From positions 103,563-167,562 of the forward strand of contig CAZFZN010000012.1 in assembly GCA_964523105.1 (NCBI GenBank): a stretch of DNA of 64,000 nucleotides, written 5' to 3'. Made by a program: the position numbers and the translations under genes. Positions 17,584 through 25,936 of the stretch are shown here, piece after piece; within the stretch, counting starts at the first letter, position 1; each line of letters starts with the position of its first letter. The notes under the pieces are model-generated. The model made no database searches and was not told where the DNA came from. It saw nothing but the letters and a program-made list of their open reading frames with translations. Source of the DNA: V1-33 sp964523105 (GTDB lineage: Bacteria > Verrucomicrobiota > Verrucomicrobiia > Verrucomicrobiales > V1-33).

Positions 17584-19842
17584 TCAGGCGAGCGACACCG
17601 GGTCCACGTCCACAATGACGAAGACATCCGGCGGGAGTTTGGTGCTGCGAACGGCTTCCTTTATGTAATTGGTCAGGGTGCTGGTGTGGCGGGCGCGGAG
17701 GAGGACCTGGTAGCGGTACTGTCCGTGGCTGCGTTCCAGCGGGCTGGGCACCGGGTCGCCCATGAGGACGCCTTCGGGCAGGGCGGCGGCGAGTTTTTTG
17801 TGCAGGGTCTCCAGAGAGAACTCGGCGCGGCGCTGGTGTTCGCTGCGGCAGGTGATGAGCACGGCGTGGCCGTAGGGCGGATAGCCGCACTGCCGGCGGA
17901 TTTCGAGTTCCTGTTCGGCGAAGGATTCGAAGTCGTGGCCGCGGGCATACTGGATGGCCGGGGAGTGCGGCGAAAACGTCTGGATGACGACTTCGCCGAG
18001 CAGTTCGCCGCGCCCGGCGCGTCCGGCGACTTGTGTCAGGAGGGAGAAGGTGCGCTCGCCGGCGCGGAAGTCAGGGAGGTTGAGCGAGAGGTCGGCATTG
18101 AGCACGCCGACGAGGGTGACGGACGGAAAGTGCAGTCCGCGGGCGATCATTTGCGTGCCGACGAGGATGTCGATCTGCCGCGCCTGGAAGGCGTGGAAGG
18201 TTTCGCGGAGCTGGTGCTTTTGCTTCATGGCATCGGTGTCCATGCGGGCGATGCGGGCCTTGGGAAAAACGGTGCGCAGGGTTTCCTCCACGCGCTGGGT
18301 GCCGAATCCGGCGAAGAGAATCCCGGGGTCTTTGCATTCCGGGCAAAGTCGCGGCGGCACGCGCTGAAAGCCGCAGATGTGGCAGACGAGCCGGTCCAGC
18401 TCCTTGTGCATGGTCATGCTGACGCTGCAGTGATTGCACTTCACGACATGCCCGCAGGCCTGACACTGCACGCTGCCGGCGAAGCCGCGCCGGTTGAGAA
18501 AGAGAATGGTCTGCTCGCCGCGGTCGAGGCGCTTGCTGATGCCGATGCGGAGCTGCTCGCTGAGAATGGCGGGCGCGCCTTTGCCGCCGCGGCGCTTTTC
18601 GAGGCGCATGTCCACCACACGGACGAGCGGGAGTTTCGCATCGTCGGCGCGTTCGGTGAGGGTGACGAGGGTGTACTTGCCCCGCTGCGCATTGTGCCAT
18701 GACTCCAGCGCCGGCGTGGCGCTGCCGAGCACGATGGCACAGGGTTCCATGGTGGCGCGCACGATGGCGACATCGCGCGCCTGATAGCGCAGTTCGTTCT
18801 CCTGCTTGTAGCTGGTCTCGTGCTCTTCATCCACGATGATGAGGCCGAGGTTTTCCATGGGCGCGAAGACGGCGTTGCGGGTGCCGATGACGATGCGCGC
18901 CTGCCGTCGCAGCACGCGCTGCCAGCCGTCGAACCGCTCGCCCTGCGTGAGCTGCGAGTGCAGCACCGCCACTTCCTGCTGCAGGTGCGCGAAGCGGCTT
19001 TTGAAGCGGTCCACTGTTTGCGGCGTCAGGGAAATGCCAGGGACCAGCACGAGCACGCAGCGCCCGCTGTCGAGCACGCGCTGCGCGGCCTGGAGATAGA
19101 CTTCGGTCTTGCCGCTGCCGGTGACGCCGTAGAGCAGCACGGGTTTGCTTTCCTGCGGATGCTCCACGGCGTGGAGAATGGTCTGCAGCGCCTCCTGCTG
19201 CTCAACATTCAAAGTGAGCGGCGCTGTGGGGAGAAATTCCTCGTCGCCATAGGGATCGCGCACCACCTGCTCCTCCTCTACGACGACCCAGGGGGTTTTG
19301 GTGAGGGCTTTGAGCGACGGCGCCGGAAACGAGGACGCCGGCTGCGGCTCGCCGGCGGCGCGGAGAGTTTCGATGATCTCCGCCTGACGCTTCGCTTTCT
19401 TCTGCAGCTTCTCCATTTCCTCCGCCGGCGGTTCGGCGACGAGCCGGACGACGCGCTTCACCTTGTCCTGATGTTTGTCAGTGAGCACCGACTCCGGCAG
19501 CATGTAGCGCCGCACGGTATGCAGCGAGACGGCGTAGTAGTTGCTGATCCACTGGCCGAGTTTCAGCACCACCGGTGTGAGTTGCGGACGTTCGTCGTAG
19601 AGTTTCGCCAGGGGGCGCAGGCGCTGCGATTCGAGGTTTGCGGCGGGCATGACTTCCATCACGGTGCCCTGCTGGAACCGGTGCCGCAGCGGGACGAGCA
19701 CGCGCGAGCCGGCGGCGACTTTGCCCTCCATCGCGGGGGGCACGGCGTAGTCGAATTCACGGTCTCCCGCGCCGTCGAGCAGGACTCGCGCCGCCGTCAT
19801 CGGGCGCGCGGATTCGTCAGGCGGGAGGAGTTCGGCTTGCAT
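17584..19842 (-). CDS. priA: Primosomal replication restart helicase PriA
   Basis: A 752-aa superfamily-2 helicase that reloads the replisome at collapsed forks. The N-terminal DNA-binding domain has D-R-E-F-D-Y-A-V-P and G-S-R-V-L-V-P. Walker A is G-V-T-G-S-G-K-T-E-V-Y, the DEAH box reads D-E-E-H-E, and E-L-R-Y-Q-A-R-D-V-A follows. Two interleaved zinc sites are in C-Q-A-C-G-H-V-V-K-C-N-H-C and C-H-I-C-G with C-P-E-C. Motifs V and VI include V-G-T-Q-M-I-A-R-G-L-H-F and Q-V-A-G-R-A-G-R. ATG 19842 is chosen; a second Met 14 residues later is also possible. It follows rsfS by 57 bp on the same strand. Confidence 0.95.
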   Translation of the reverse strand: MQAELLPPDESARPMTAARVLLDGAGDREFDYAVPPAMEGKVAAGSRVLVPLRHRFQQGTVMEVMPAANLESQRLRPLAKLYDERPQLTPVVLKLGQWISNYYAVSLHTVRRYMLPESVLTDKHQDKVKRVVRLVAEPPAEEMEKLQKKAKRQAEIIETLRAAGEPQPASSFPAPSLKALTKTPWVVVEEEQVVRDPYGDEEFLPTAPLTLNVEQQEALQTILHAVEHPQESKPVLLYGVTGSGKTEVYLQAAQRVLDSGRCVLVLVPGISLTPQTVDRFKSRFAHLQQEVAVLHSQLTQGERFDGWQRVLRRQARIVIGTRNAVFAPMENLGLIIVDEEHETSYKQENELRYQARDVAIVRATMEPCAIVLGSATPALESWHNAQRGKYTLVTLTERADDAKLPLVRVVDMRLEKRRGGKGAPAILSEQLRIGISKRLDRGEQTILFLNRRGFAGSVQCQACGHVVKCNHCSVSMTMHKELDRLVCHICGFQRVPPRLCPECKDPGILFAGFGTQRVEETLRTVFPKARIARMDTDAMKQKHQLRETFHAFQARQIDILVGTQMIARGLHFPSVTLVGVLNADLSLNLPDFRAGERTFSLLTQVAGRAGRGELLGEVVIQTFSPHSPAIQYARGHDFESFAEQELEIRRQCGYPPYGHAVLITCRSEHQRRAEFSLETLHKKLAAALPEGVLMGDPVPSPLERSHGQYRYQVLLRARHTSTLTNYIKEAVRSTKLPPDVFVIVDVDPVSLA

Positions 19843-19899
19843 CGTTGCCGCGCAGAGTAGCGGCGGGGGAGAAATGACAAGGCGCAGCGGCACGCCGCA

Positions 19900-20319
19900 T
19901 CATTCGAGCCGCGGGGCGTCGCTCCAGAGGTCTTCGAGGGCGTAGAAGGCGCGCTTTTCGGCATGGAAAATGTGGACCACGACATCGCCGAAATCGAGCA
20001 GCATCCAGCCGCTGTCAGGCGAACCGTGGCTGGCGTAGGGCTTGATTTTATGCTCCTCGCGGAGCCGGTCGGTGATCTCATTGCGGATCGCCCGCAGGTG
20101 GGGCAGGGACGAGCCGTCGCAGATGACGAGAAAGTCGGCGACCATGCTGATGTTCCGCACGTCGAGGATGACGATGTTTTCGGCCTTTTTGTCGCCGGCG
20201 AGGGCGGCGGCGGCGCGCGCGAGACGTTCGCCTTCCGGCGGGCCGGACGGGACGGGTTCGGCTTTACGGGGCTGGCGCGGTTTGCGGGCTGCGGGGGGAG
20301 CTTTCTTCTTGGCAGGCAT
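19900..20319 (-). CDS. rsfS: Ribosomal silencing factor RsfS
   Basis: A 139-aa RsfS/Iojap/DUF143 protein that binds uL14 on the 50S subunit and blocks subunit joining during starvation. After a basic Lys/Arg/Pro-rich N-terminus of ~35 residues, the conserved core reads I-V-I-L-D-V-R-N-I-S-M-V-A-D-F-L-V-I-C-D-G-S-S. It continues to S-G-W-M-L-L-D-F-G-D-V-V-V-H-I-F and R-A-F-Y-A-L-E-D-L-W, all signature segments. ATG 20319 is used; the frame continues upstream without coding character. It is first in a likely two-gene unit with priA; nadD, its usual neighbour, is absent here. Confidence 0.93.
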   Translation of the reverse strand: MPAKKKAPPAARKPRQPRKAEPVPSGPPEGERLARAAAALAGDKKAENIVILDVRNISMVADFLVICDGSSLPHLRAIRNEITDRLREEHKIKPYASHGSPDSGWMLLDFGDVVVHIFHAEKRAFYALEDLWSDAPRLE

Positions 20320-20440
20320 GGGGCGGGGAGCGTGTAACGGGATGCGGGCGGTTTGCCACGGATTTTTGCGCGGGCGGCGGGGCGACCGGGATGGAAAAAA
20401 TCCGGCGGCACGCGGCGAATCGCGGGTTATGCATCCGGAC

Positions 20441-21844
20441 ATGAAAAAGCCTTTGATCTTCACCGCGACGGCTGCGGCGCTCTTTGGCGCCGGATATTGG
20501 GCCGGGCAGGCGCGGCGTCCGGGCGAGGCGGAATCGCCGCCGGGCGGGGCCGTGTCCGCAGTTTTGTCAGGGCAAAAGGCCGCCGGACCGTCCGTTGTGG
20601 CCAGTGCAGCCGCCCGGCAGGAACTGCGGGACTTCACGCCCGGCCGGCCGTTTGCCAAAGGTGAGGCCAAAGCATGGCTGCTGAGTCTGGCGTCTTCGCT
20701 CGACGGCGACGGACGCATCATGGCCATCGCGATGGTGGACGTCTCCCAGCAGTTTCTGACCATGGACGAGGCGTCAATCATGGAGGCCGGCGCGGCTCTG
20801 CGGGAACTGCTCGCTCAGTACGAGGCCGGCGATCCCGCCATCACAGGTATTCACGATGCCGACGACCTGCTGGAAGGCGGCATGATGCTGACGCTGATCC
20901 GTCTGGCGCAGATTCGCCCGGAGGCTGCGCTGGAGGTCCTGCAGGAATCGCCGGATGTGAAAAGCTACGAGGCCATGCTGTTTGTTTTCGGGCGGCTCGC
21001 TGCAGACAATCCTCAGCGGGCCGAGCAGATCGCTCTGACATTTGAGGGGAAGCAGCGGGGACAGGCGATGGAGGCGATTCTTTACAGCATGGCGGGCAAA
21101 AATCCTGCCGGTGCGCTGGAGTTTGCCGCGCGCTATCCGGAGGACATCGATGACTACGACCGTCAGCGCGTCCTGGAGACATGGGCGCGGCGCAATCCGC
21201 GCGAGGCCAGTGAAGCCGCGGTGCAGTCGATGCAGCATTCGGGAAATCCGGAAGTGCTGCGAAACACGCTGGAGGAGTGGTGGAAACTCGATGCCAAGGC
21301 CGCCGCGGCATGGGCTGCGGGACTGCAGGGGCCGGCCAGCGTCACCGCACAGGCCATGTTTTTGGAGAAACGCGCCGGTGAGGAGCCGGAGGCGGTGTTG
21401 CAGGAATATGCGGCGCTCCAGCAGGCGGGCGGGGATGCGAAAAATTTGGGGCGGCTCACTGGCACGCTGGCGGAAAGCCTGGCGGAAAAAGATTTGCCGG
21501 CGGCGCGCGACTGGGCACAAAGCCTGCCTTCCGGAGAGCTGCAGGACACTGCCTTGAGCCGCGTGGCGGAACACTGGGTCAAGGACGATGCGCCTGCGGC
21601 CTCGGAATGGATCCGCACGTTGCCGGAAGGCATCGCGCGCGACAATGCCGCGCGCATCCTCTGCAATGCCATTTCCCGGCGCGATCCCGCCAGCGCCTTC
21701 ACATGGGCGCAGAGCATCAGCCACGAAAACCAGCGGCGCGACACCATGGGCCGGGTCATGGACGACTGGCGCCAGCAGGATCCGGAGGCAGCCAAAGCCG
21801 CCCTGGAGGCGCTGCCCGCGGCGCTGCGCGAGGGATTGCGCTGA
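20441..21844 (+). CDS. Alpha-helical repeat protein, membrane-anchored or exported
   Basis: About 467 aa from ATG 20441; ATG 20429 is an alternative four codons upstream. A hydrophobic N-terminal segment (L-I-F-T-A-T-A-A-A-L-F-G-A-G) looks like a signal anchor, with no clear cleavage site. The rest is helical repeats of ~30-35 residues marked by W-A-x-x-x-P followed by a D/A-rich helix, for example R-D-W-A-Q-S-L-P, S-E-W-I-R-T-L-P, F-T-W-A-Q-S-I and A-A-W-A-A-G-L. Similar W-A-x-x-L-P repeats occur in many uncharacterised verrucomicrobial proteins. The function is not known. It is divergent from rsfS. Confidence 0.7.
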   Translation: MKKPLIFTATAAALFGAGYWAGQARRPGEAESPPGGAVSAVLSGQKAAGPSVVASAAARQELRDFTPGRPFAKGEAKAWLLSLASSLDGDGRIMAIAMVDVSQQFLTMDEASIMEAGAALRELLAQYEAGDPAITGIHDADDLLEGGMMLTLIRLAQIRPEAALEVLQESPDVKSYEAMLFVFGRLAADNPQRAEQIALTFEGKQRGQAMEAILYSMAGKNPAGALEFAARYPEDIDDYDRQRVLETWARRNPREASEAAVQSMQHSGNPEVLRNTLEEWWKLDAKAAAAWAAGLQGPASVTAQAMFLEKRAGEEPEAVLQEYAALQQAGGDAKNLGRLTGTLAESLAEKDLPAARDWAQSLPSGELQDTALSRVAEHWVKDDAPAASEWIRTLPEGIARDNAARILCNAISRRDPASAFTWAQSISHENQRRDTMGRVMDDWRQQDPEAAKAALEALPAALREGLR

Positions 21845-21911
21845 GTTGACGGAGACGCAACGCCGCGGTCCCGCATTGCACGCAGCGTCGCGCCGCATTA
21901 CCGCCGGCTCC

Positions 21912-22769
21912 ATGAGCAATCAGACAAAAGTTGGCGTCGCCGGACTCGGCATCATCGGCAGCCGCGTGGCAGGAAATCTGCGCACGAAGGGATTCGACGT
22001 GCGTGTTTATAACCGCACCCCGAAGGTCGAGCCGGGCTTCACGCCGTCGCTGACCGATCTCGCGCGCGAGAGCGATGTGATTCAAATCTTCGTGCGCGAT
22101 GTGAAGGCTCTGAAAAAAGTGGTCGCCGCCATGGCCCCGGCGCTGGGCGCGGGAAAGACGGTCATCAATTCCGCCACGGTCTCCCTGGCCGCGACCAAAG
22201 AAGTGGCCCGGCAGGTTAGGAAGACGGGCGCGGATTTTCTCGACGCCCCGTTCACCGGCAGCCGGGATGCCGCGGCGAACGCGCAACTCGTCTATTATGC
22301 CGGCGGTGCACCGGAAGTGCTGGAGCGGGTGCGCCCGGTGCTGGAGGCTTCAGGGAAGGAGGTGCTCCCCACCGGCGACATCGGCAGCGCCACGGTGCTC
22401 AAGATAGCGACGAACATGGTCAGCGCTGTCACCGTGCAGGCGCTGGCGGAAGCGCTTGGCGTGGTCCGCGCCGGGGGGGTGCCGCTGGAGATGTTCCGTC
22501 AGGCCATCGAACTCAATGCCAACTGTTCGGGCCTCGTGCGCATGAAGCTTCCCGTCATGATCGCGCGCGATTTCACCCCGCATTTCTCGCTTAAAAACAT
22601 GCTCAAGGACGCACGCTACGCGCTCGCGCTGGCGGGTCAGGGCAACATGGAAGTCCCGGTTCTCACCGTGGCCGCTGCCTGCATGGCGGGCCTTGAAGCC
22701 GCCGGTCGCGGCGATGAAGACTATTCAGTGCTCGCCGAGCACTATCTGGGCGCGCGGGAAAAGGAGTGA
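21912..22769 (+). CDS. 3-hydroxyisobutyrate-dehydrogenase-family oxidoreductase
   Basis: A 285-aa beta-hydroxyacid dehydrogenase. The Rossmann motif V-A-G-L-G-I-I-G-S-R-V-A is at residues ~8-19. The substrate motif region reads F-L-D-A-P-F-T-G-S-R-D-A-A. The catalytic Lys lies in G-S-A-T-V-L-K-I-A-T-N-M, and the family C-terminal helices are present (H-F-S-L-K-N-M-L-K-D). It would reduce or oxidise a small 3-hydroxy acid with NAD(P); the exact substrate is not inferable. ATG 21912 gives the conventional start just before the Rossmann fold; the longer frame overlaps the preceding gene. ygfZ follows 68 bp downstream. Confidence 0.85.
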   Translation: MSNQTKVGVAGLGIIGSRVAGNLRTKGFDVRVYNRTPKVEPGFTPSLTDLARESDVIQIFVRDVKALKKVVAAMAPALGAGKTVINSATVSLAATKEVARQVRKTGADFLDAPFTGSRDAAANAQLVYYAGGAPEVLERVRPVLEASGKEVLPTGDIGSATVLKIATNMVSAVTVQALAEALGVVRAGGVPLEMFRQAIELNANCSGLVRMKLPVMIARDFTPHFSLKNMLKDARYALALAGQGNMEVPVLTVAAACMAGLEAAGRGDEDYSVLAEHYLGAREKE

Positions 22770-22837
22770 GATGAGAAATGCGGCACCGGTGATCCCCTTG
22801 TGCTCCGCCCGTTCTGAATCCTGACTCACTTTCGTTC

Positions 22838-23719
22838 ATGCCTGCGCTCGATCTTCGCTCCCATGTCAAACTGCGCCTCTCCGGCCCGGATGCGCTGCGT
22901 TATCTCAACGGCCAGGTGACGAACGATGTGCGCCGGCTGCAGCCCGGGGAATCGCAAACGGCGTGTGTGTGCACGCACAAAGGAAAACTGGAGGCGCTGG
23001 TGCAAATCGCGCGGATGGGTGAGGAGTTTCTCATCACCGCGGAGCCGGCGCTGCGGGACTTTCTGCCGCTCCGGCTGGAGAAGTATCTGATCGCGGACGA
23101 TGCGGTGCTGGAGGACGTGACGGAGCAGTTCGATCTGGTGCATGTGTATGGCGGCGAGCCGCCGCCCGCTGGCATGAAGTTCGCGGCCTCACGCCTCGGT
23201 GCGCCGGGCGTGGATGTGTGGCTGCCGGCCGGCACGGCATCGCTGGAGTTTCTGCCGGCGGAGGAGGCGGAACTGCGGCGCATCGAGCGCGGGATTCCTG
23301 CATGGGAAACAGAGCTGGCGGGCGGCATCCTGCCGCCGGAGGCGAGACTTGAGTCGGTGGCCATCGACTATCACAAGGGCTGCTACACAGGGCAGGAGGT
23401 CATCAGCCGCCTGCGCAGTGTAGGGCAGGTGACGCGGCGGCTGGAGCGTCTCATCGCGCCGGAGGGAGCGCGGCTGGAGCGGGGATGGACGGTCTTCGCC
23501 GCGGCAGAGAATGGAGCGCGGACGGCGGCGGGAAGCATCACGTCCGCGGCATGGCATGCAGCTTCCGGAAACTGGATTGCGCTGGGATTTGTGAAGCGGA
23601 GCGCGGCGGAGGCGGAATTGACCGCAGCGCCCGGCGCGGATGCCGCGGGCGTACGGGTGGAAATCAGAAAGACTCTTGACGATGCGGGGGCGGAACCTTC
23701 TCATCGCGGAGATTTATGA
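22838..23719 (+). CDS. ygfZ: Folate-binding protein YgfZ
   Basis: A 293-aa GcvT-fold protein used in tetrahydrofolate-dependent maintenance of Fe-S cluster enzymes. It starts with the YgfZ-type L-R-L-S-G-P-D-A-L-R-Y-L-N-G-Q-V-T-N-D-V and contains the diagnostic K-G-C-Y-T-G-Q-E motif at residues 180-187, including the functionally important cysteine. The length is typical. The stop overlaps the next gene's ATG by 4 bases, so translation is probably coupled to the cyclophilin gene. Confidence 0.93.
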   Translation: MPALDLRSHVKLRLSGPDALRYLNGQVTNDVRRLQPGESQTACVCTHKGKLEALVQIARMGEEFLITAEPALRDFLPLRLEKYLIADDAVLEDVTEQFDLVHVYGGEPPPAGMKFAASRLGAPGVDVWLPAGTASLEFLPAEEAELRRIERGIPAWETELAGGILPPEARLESVAIDYHKGCYTGQEVISRLRSVGQVTRRLERLIAPEGARLERGWTVFAAAENGARTAAGSITSAAWHAASGNWIALGFVKRSAAEAELTAAPGADAAGVRVEIRKTLDDAGAEPSHRGDL

Positions 23720-24489
23720 ATCCGACCCGCGTCCTCGCCCTTCCTCTCCTCGCCATCGCGCTCAACGCGTGCAGCACCTATCACAAGGTGGCGGATGCGA
23801 CGATGGGAGTTTTCAAAGGCGGGCAGCCTCAGCCGGAGGAGGTGAATGCCGCGGAGCCATTGCCCCCTGCGGCGGAATCCGGAAGCAGCGCGGTGATGAC
23901 CGTGGAGATCAACAAGCAGAAGCGGAAGGTGGTGCTGCAGTTCGATGCGGCGACGGCCCCGAAGGCGGTGGCCAATTTCAAGAAGCTGGTGAATGCGGGA
24001 TTCTACAACGGGCTCGCGTTTCACCGCGCCATTTCCGGCTATCTGGTGCAGACCGGTGATCCCGCGACGCGGACGGATGACACGCGGGACTCCTGGGGCT
24101 TGAACGACATCGGCTACAAGCTGCCTCCGGAGCCGCGCGGAAAGATCGTGCGGGGCTCGGTCGCCATGGCGCGCACCAATGAAGCCATTCGCCGCGGCGA
24201 CAAGCAGAGCAGCGGCAGCCAGTTTTTCGTAATGCTGCGCAGCGATGCCAAACTCGACGGCAATTACACGGTCTTCGCGCGCGTGGTTCAGGGAATCGAA
24301 GCCCTCGAAGCCATCTCTGCGATGACCGTGGACACCAACGACTGCCCCACGCGGCGCTACGAGATCAAGAGCATCCGGCTGGTCTCCGCCGACAGCCCGG
24401 AACTGCGCCCGCAGAAGCAGGAGAAACTGAAAACCGCCGGCACCGGTGAAAAAGGAGCGGTGGGACGGTTCTTTGACAAGATTTGGTAG
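23716..24489 (+). CDS. Lipoprotein peptidyl-prolyl cis-trans isomerase (cyclophilin)
   Basis: A 257-aa cyclophilin with a lipoprotein signal: a hydrophobic stretch ending I-A-L-N-A-C, with the lipobox Cys near residue 19. The PPIase domain spans about 55-225. Visible blocks are N-F-K-K-L-V-N-A-G-F-Y-N-G-L-A-F-H-R (catalytic Arg), G-Y-L-V-Q-T-G-D-P, S-V-A-M-A-R-T and S-G-S-Q-F-F-V-M-L. It is likely tethered in the periplasm or at the outer membrane and assists folding of exported proteins. ATGA overlap with ygfZ; the LemA-like gene follows 27 bp later. Confidence 0.92.
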   Translation: MNPTRVLALPLLAIALNACSTYHKVADATMGVFKGGQPQPEEVNAAEPLPPAAESGSSAVMTVEINKQKRKVVLQFDAATAPKAVANFKKLVNAGFYNGLAFHRAISGYLVQTGDPATRTDDTRDSWGLNDIGYKLPPEPRGKIVRGSVAMARTNEAIRRGDKQSSGSQFFVMLRSDAKLDGNYTVFARVVQGIEALEAISAMTVDTNDCPTRRYEIKSIRLVSADSPELRPQKQEKLKTAGTGEKGAVGRFFDKIW

Positions 24490-24516
24490 GTAAATCCGGC
24501 AGCCTCCGGTGCGACG

Positions 24517-25800
24517 ATGCAGGGAAATCCACTCATTGCCGCGGGACTGGGCCTGTTGAGCCTGCTGTTTCTCGGACTCAGTCACCGGTCGAACCGCAAG
24601 CGGCGCCTGGTGGCGGTGCTGCCGACATCGAAGGTGCAGGGTGTCTTCATCGGCACTGTGGAATTGAAAGGCACGGCGGAATGCGAGGCGCCGTTCACCG
24701 CCTTTCTCAGCGAAAAGCTGTGCGTGCTTTATTCATGGAGCGTGGCCGAGCACTGGAGCCGGACGGTGACGGAGAGTTACACTGACAGTCAGGGCAAGAC
24801 GCAGACACGCACGCGCACGGAAAGCGGCAGCACTACGGTCGCCAGCGGCGGGGAGAGTGCGGCGTTTTATCTGCGTGACGACACCGGAGTGGTGCTGGTG
24901 CATCCGGAGGGCGCAGAGGTGCGCCCCAGTACGCTTTATTCCGAGACCTGCGGCCGGTCGCATCCTTACTATTATGGAAAAGGGCCGCCGGGGGCGGTCA
25001 GCGACAGCACGCACCGCCGCACATTCACTGAGACGGGGATCCTGCTGCACGGCGAAGTTTTCCTCGTGGGGCACTCCCGGGAACGGGCTGACGTGGTCGC
25101 GCCGGAGATCGCTGCGGAGAAGGATGCGCCCCTTTATCTTGTGACAGTGCAGTCTGAGGAACAGGTGCTGCGCGGCTATGGGGCCTCACTGAAAGTGTGG
25201 GGCATCCTCGGCATGCTCGCCGCAGCGGGTGCCGGCGCGGTGCTGCAGAAGTGGGAAGGTGCAGGCGTCGCGGCGGGAGTTTTCGCCGGCGCATGGGGCC
25301 TGACGTGGCTGTGGATGGTGTACAACAGTCTTGTGGATGCACGAAACCGCGTGCGGCACGGCTGGTCGCTGATCGATGTGCAGTTGAAACGCCGGCACGA
25401 TCTCATTCCGCGCCTGCTGGCCTGCGTGGAGGCGCTGCGGTCGCACGAGCGGGACGTGCTGGAAGCCGTGACGGCGATGCGCACCCAGCTAACCGCCACG
25501 CCGCCGGGTGTCGCAGGTCCGGACTTCCACGGAGTCGCCCGGGTGATTGCCGGAGTGGCGGAACGCTACCCGAATCTCAGGAGCGACGGCGCCTTTCTCT
25601 CGCTGCAACGGCAGCTCACGGAAACCGAGCAGCGCATCGCGCTGGCGCGCGGTTACTACAATGACATCGCCACCGCCTATAACACCCGCATCCAGGTCGT
25701 TCCTGATCTGCTGCTGGCCAGGTTGACCGGCTTCAAAAGTCACCGCCTGCTGCAGGCGGAGGATTTCGAGCGGGCGAGGGTGGACGTGCATTTGGCCTGA
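24517..25800 (+). CDS. GIDE-domain / LemA-domain membrane fusion protein
   Basis: A 427-aa protein. An N-terminal transmembrane helix (G-L-G-L-L-S-L-L-F-L-G-L) is followed by a region resembling the GIDE/MULAN domain (V-Q-G-V-F-I-G-T-V-E-L-K-G-T-A, L-Y-S-W-S-V-A-E-H-W, and F-T-E-T-G-I-L-L-H-G-E-V-F-L-V-G) at about 40-220. Two hydrophobic helices lie at ~225-270. The C-terminal part is LemA (about 275-425): Y-N-S-L-V-D-A-R-N-R-V, L-I-D-V-Q-L-K-R-R-H-D-L-I-P, and A-R-G-Y-Y-N-D-I-A-T-A-Y-N-T-R-I-Q. LemA family function is poorly understood. The combination of the two in one chain is noted as a finding. Confidence 0.82.
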   Translation: MQGNPLIAAGLGLLSLLFLGLSHRSNRKRRLVAVLPTSKVQGVFIGTVELKGTAECEAPFTAFLSEKLCVLYSWSVAEHWSRTVTESYTDSQGKTQTRTRTESGSTTVASGGESAAFYLRDDTGVVLVHPEGAEVRPSTLYSETCGRSHPYYYGKGPPGAVSDSTHRRTFTETGILLHGEVFLVGHSRERADVVAPEIAAEKDAPLYLVTVQSEEQVLRGYGASLKVWGILGMLAAAGAGAVLQKWEGAGVAAGVFAGAWGLTWLWMVYNSLVDARNRVRHGWSLIDVQLKRRHDLIPRLLACVEALRSHERDVLEAVTAMRTQLTATPPGVAGPDFHGVARVIAGVAERYPNLRSDGAFLSLQRQLTETEQRIALARGYYNDIATAYNTRIQVVPDLLLARLTGFKSHRLLQAEDFERARVDVHLA

Positions 25801-25936
25801 ATCGATATTCGTGGGACGAATGCAGGGATCCGGGTGTCCGGTGGAGCGGCCGGATGGATGAACATTTTGTGAATTCACACTGGTCTATCCGGTGCAATTC
25901 AGGATATGATCCCGGGGGTTGCTCCTCTCCAATCCG

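Noticed and set aside
25861..25936. Promoter for the giant secreted protein (TATGAT at 25905)
   Set aside because: A good -10-like hexamer is present, but every candidate -35 is either badly spaced or weak.
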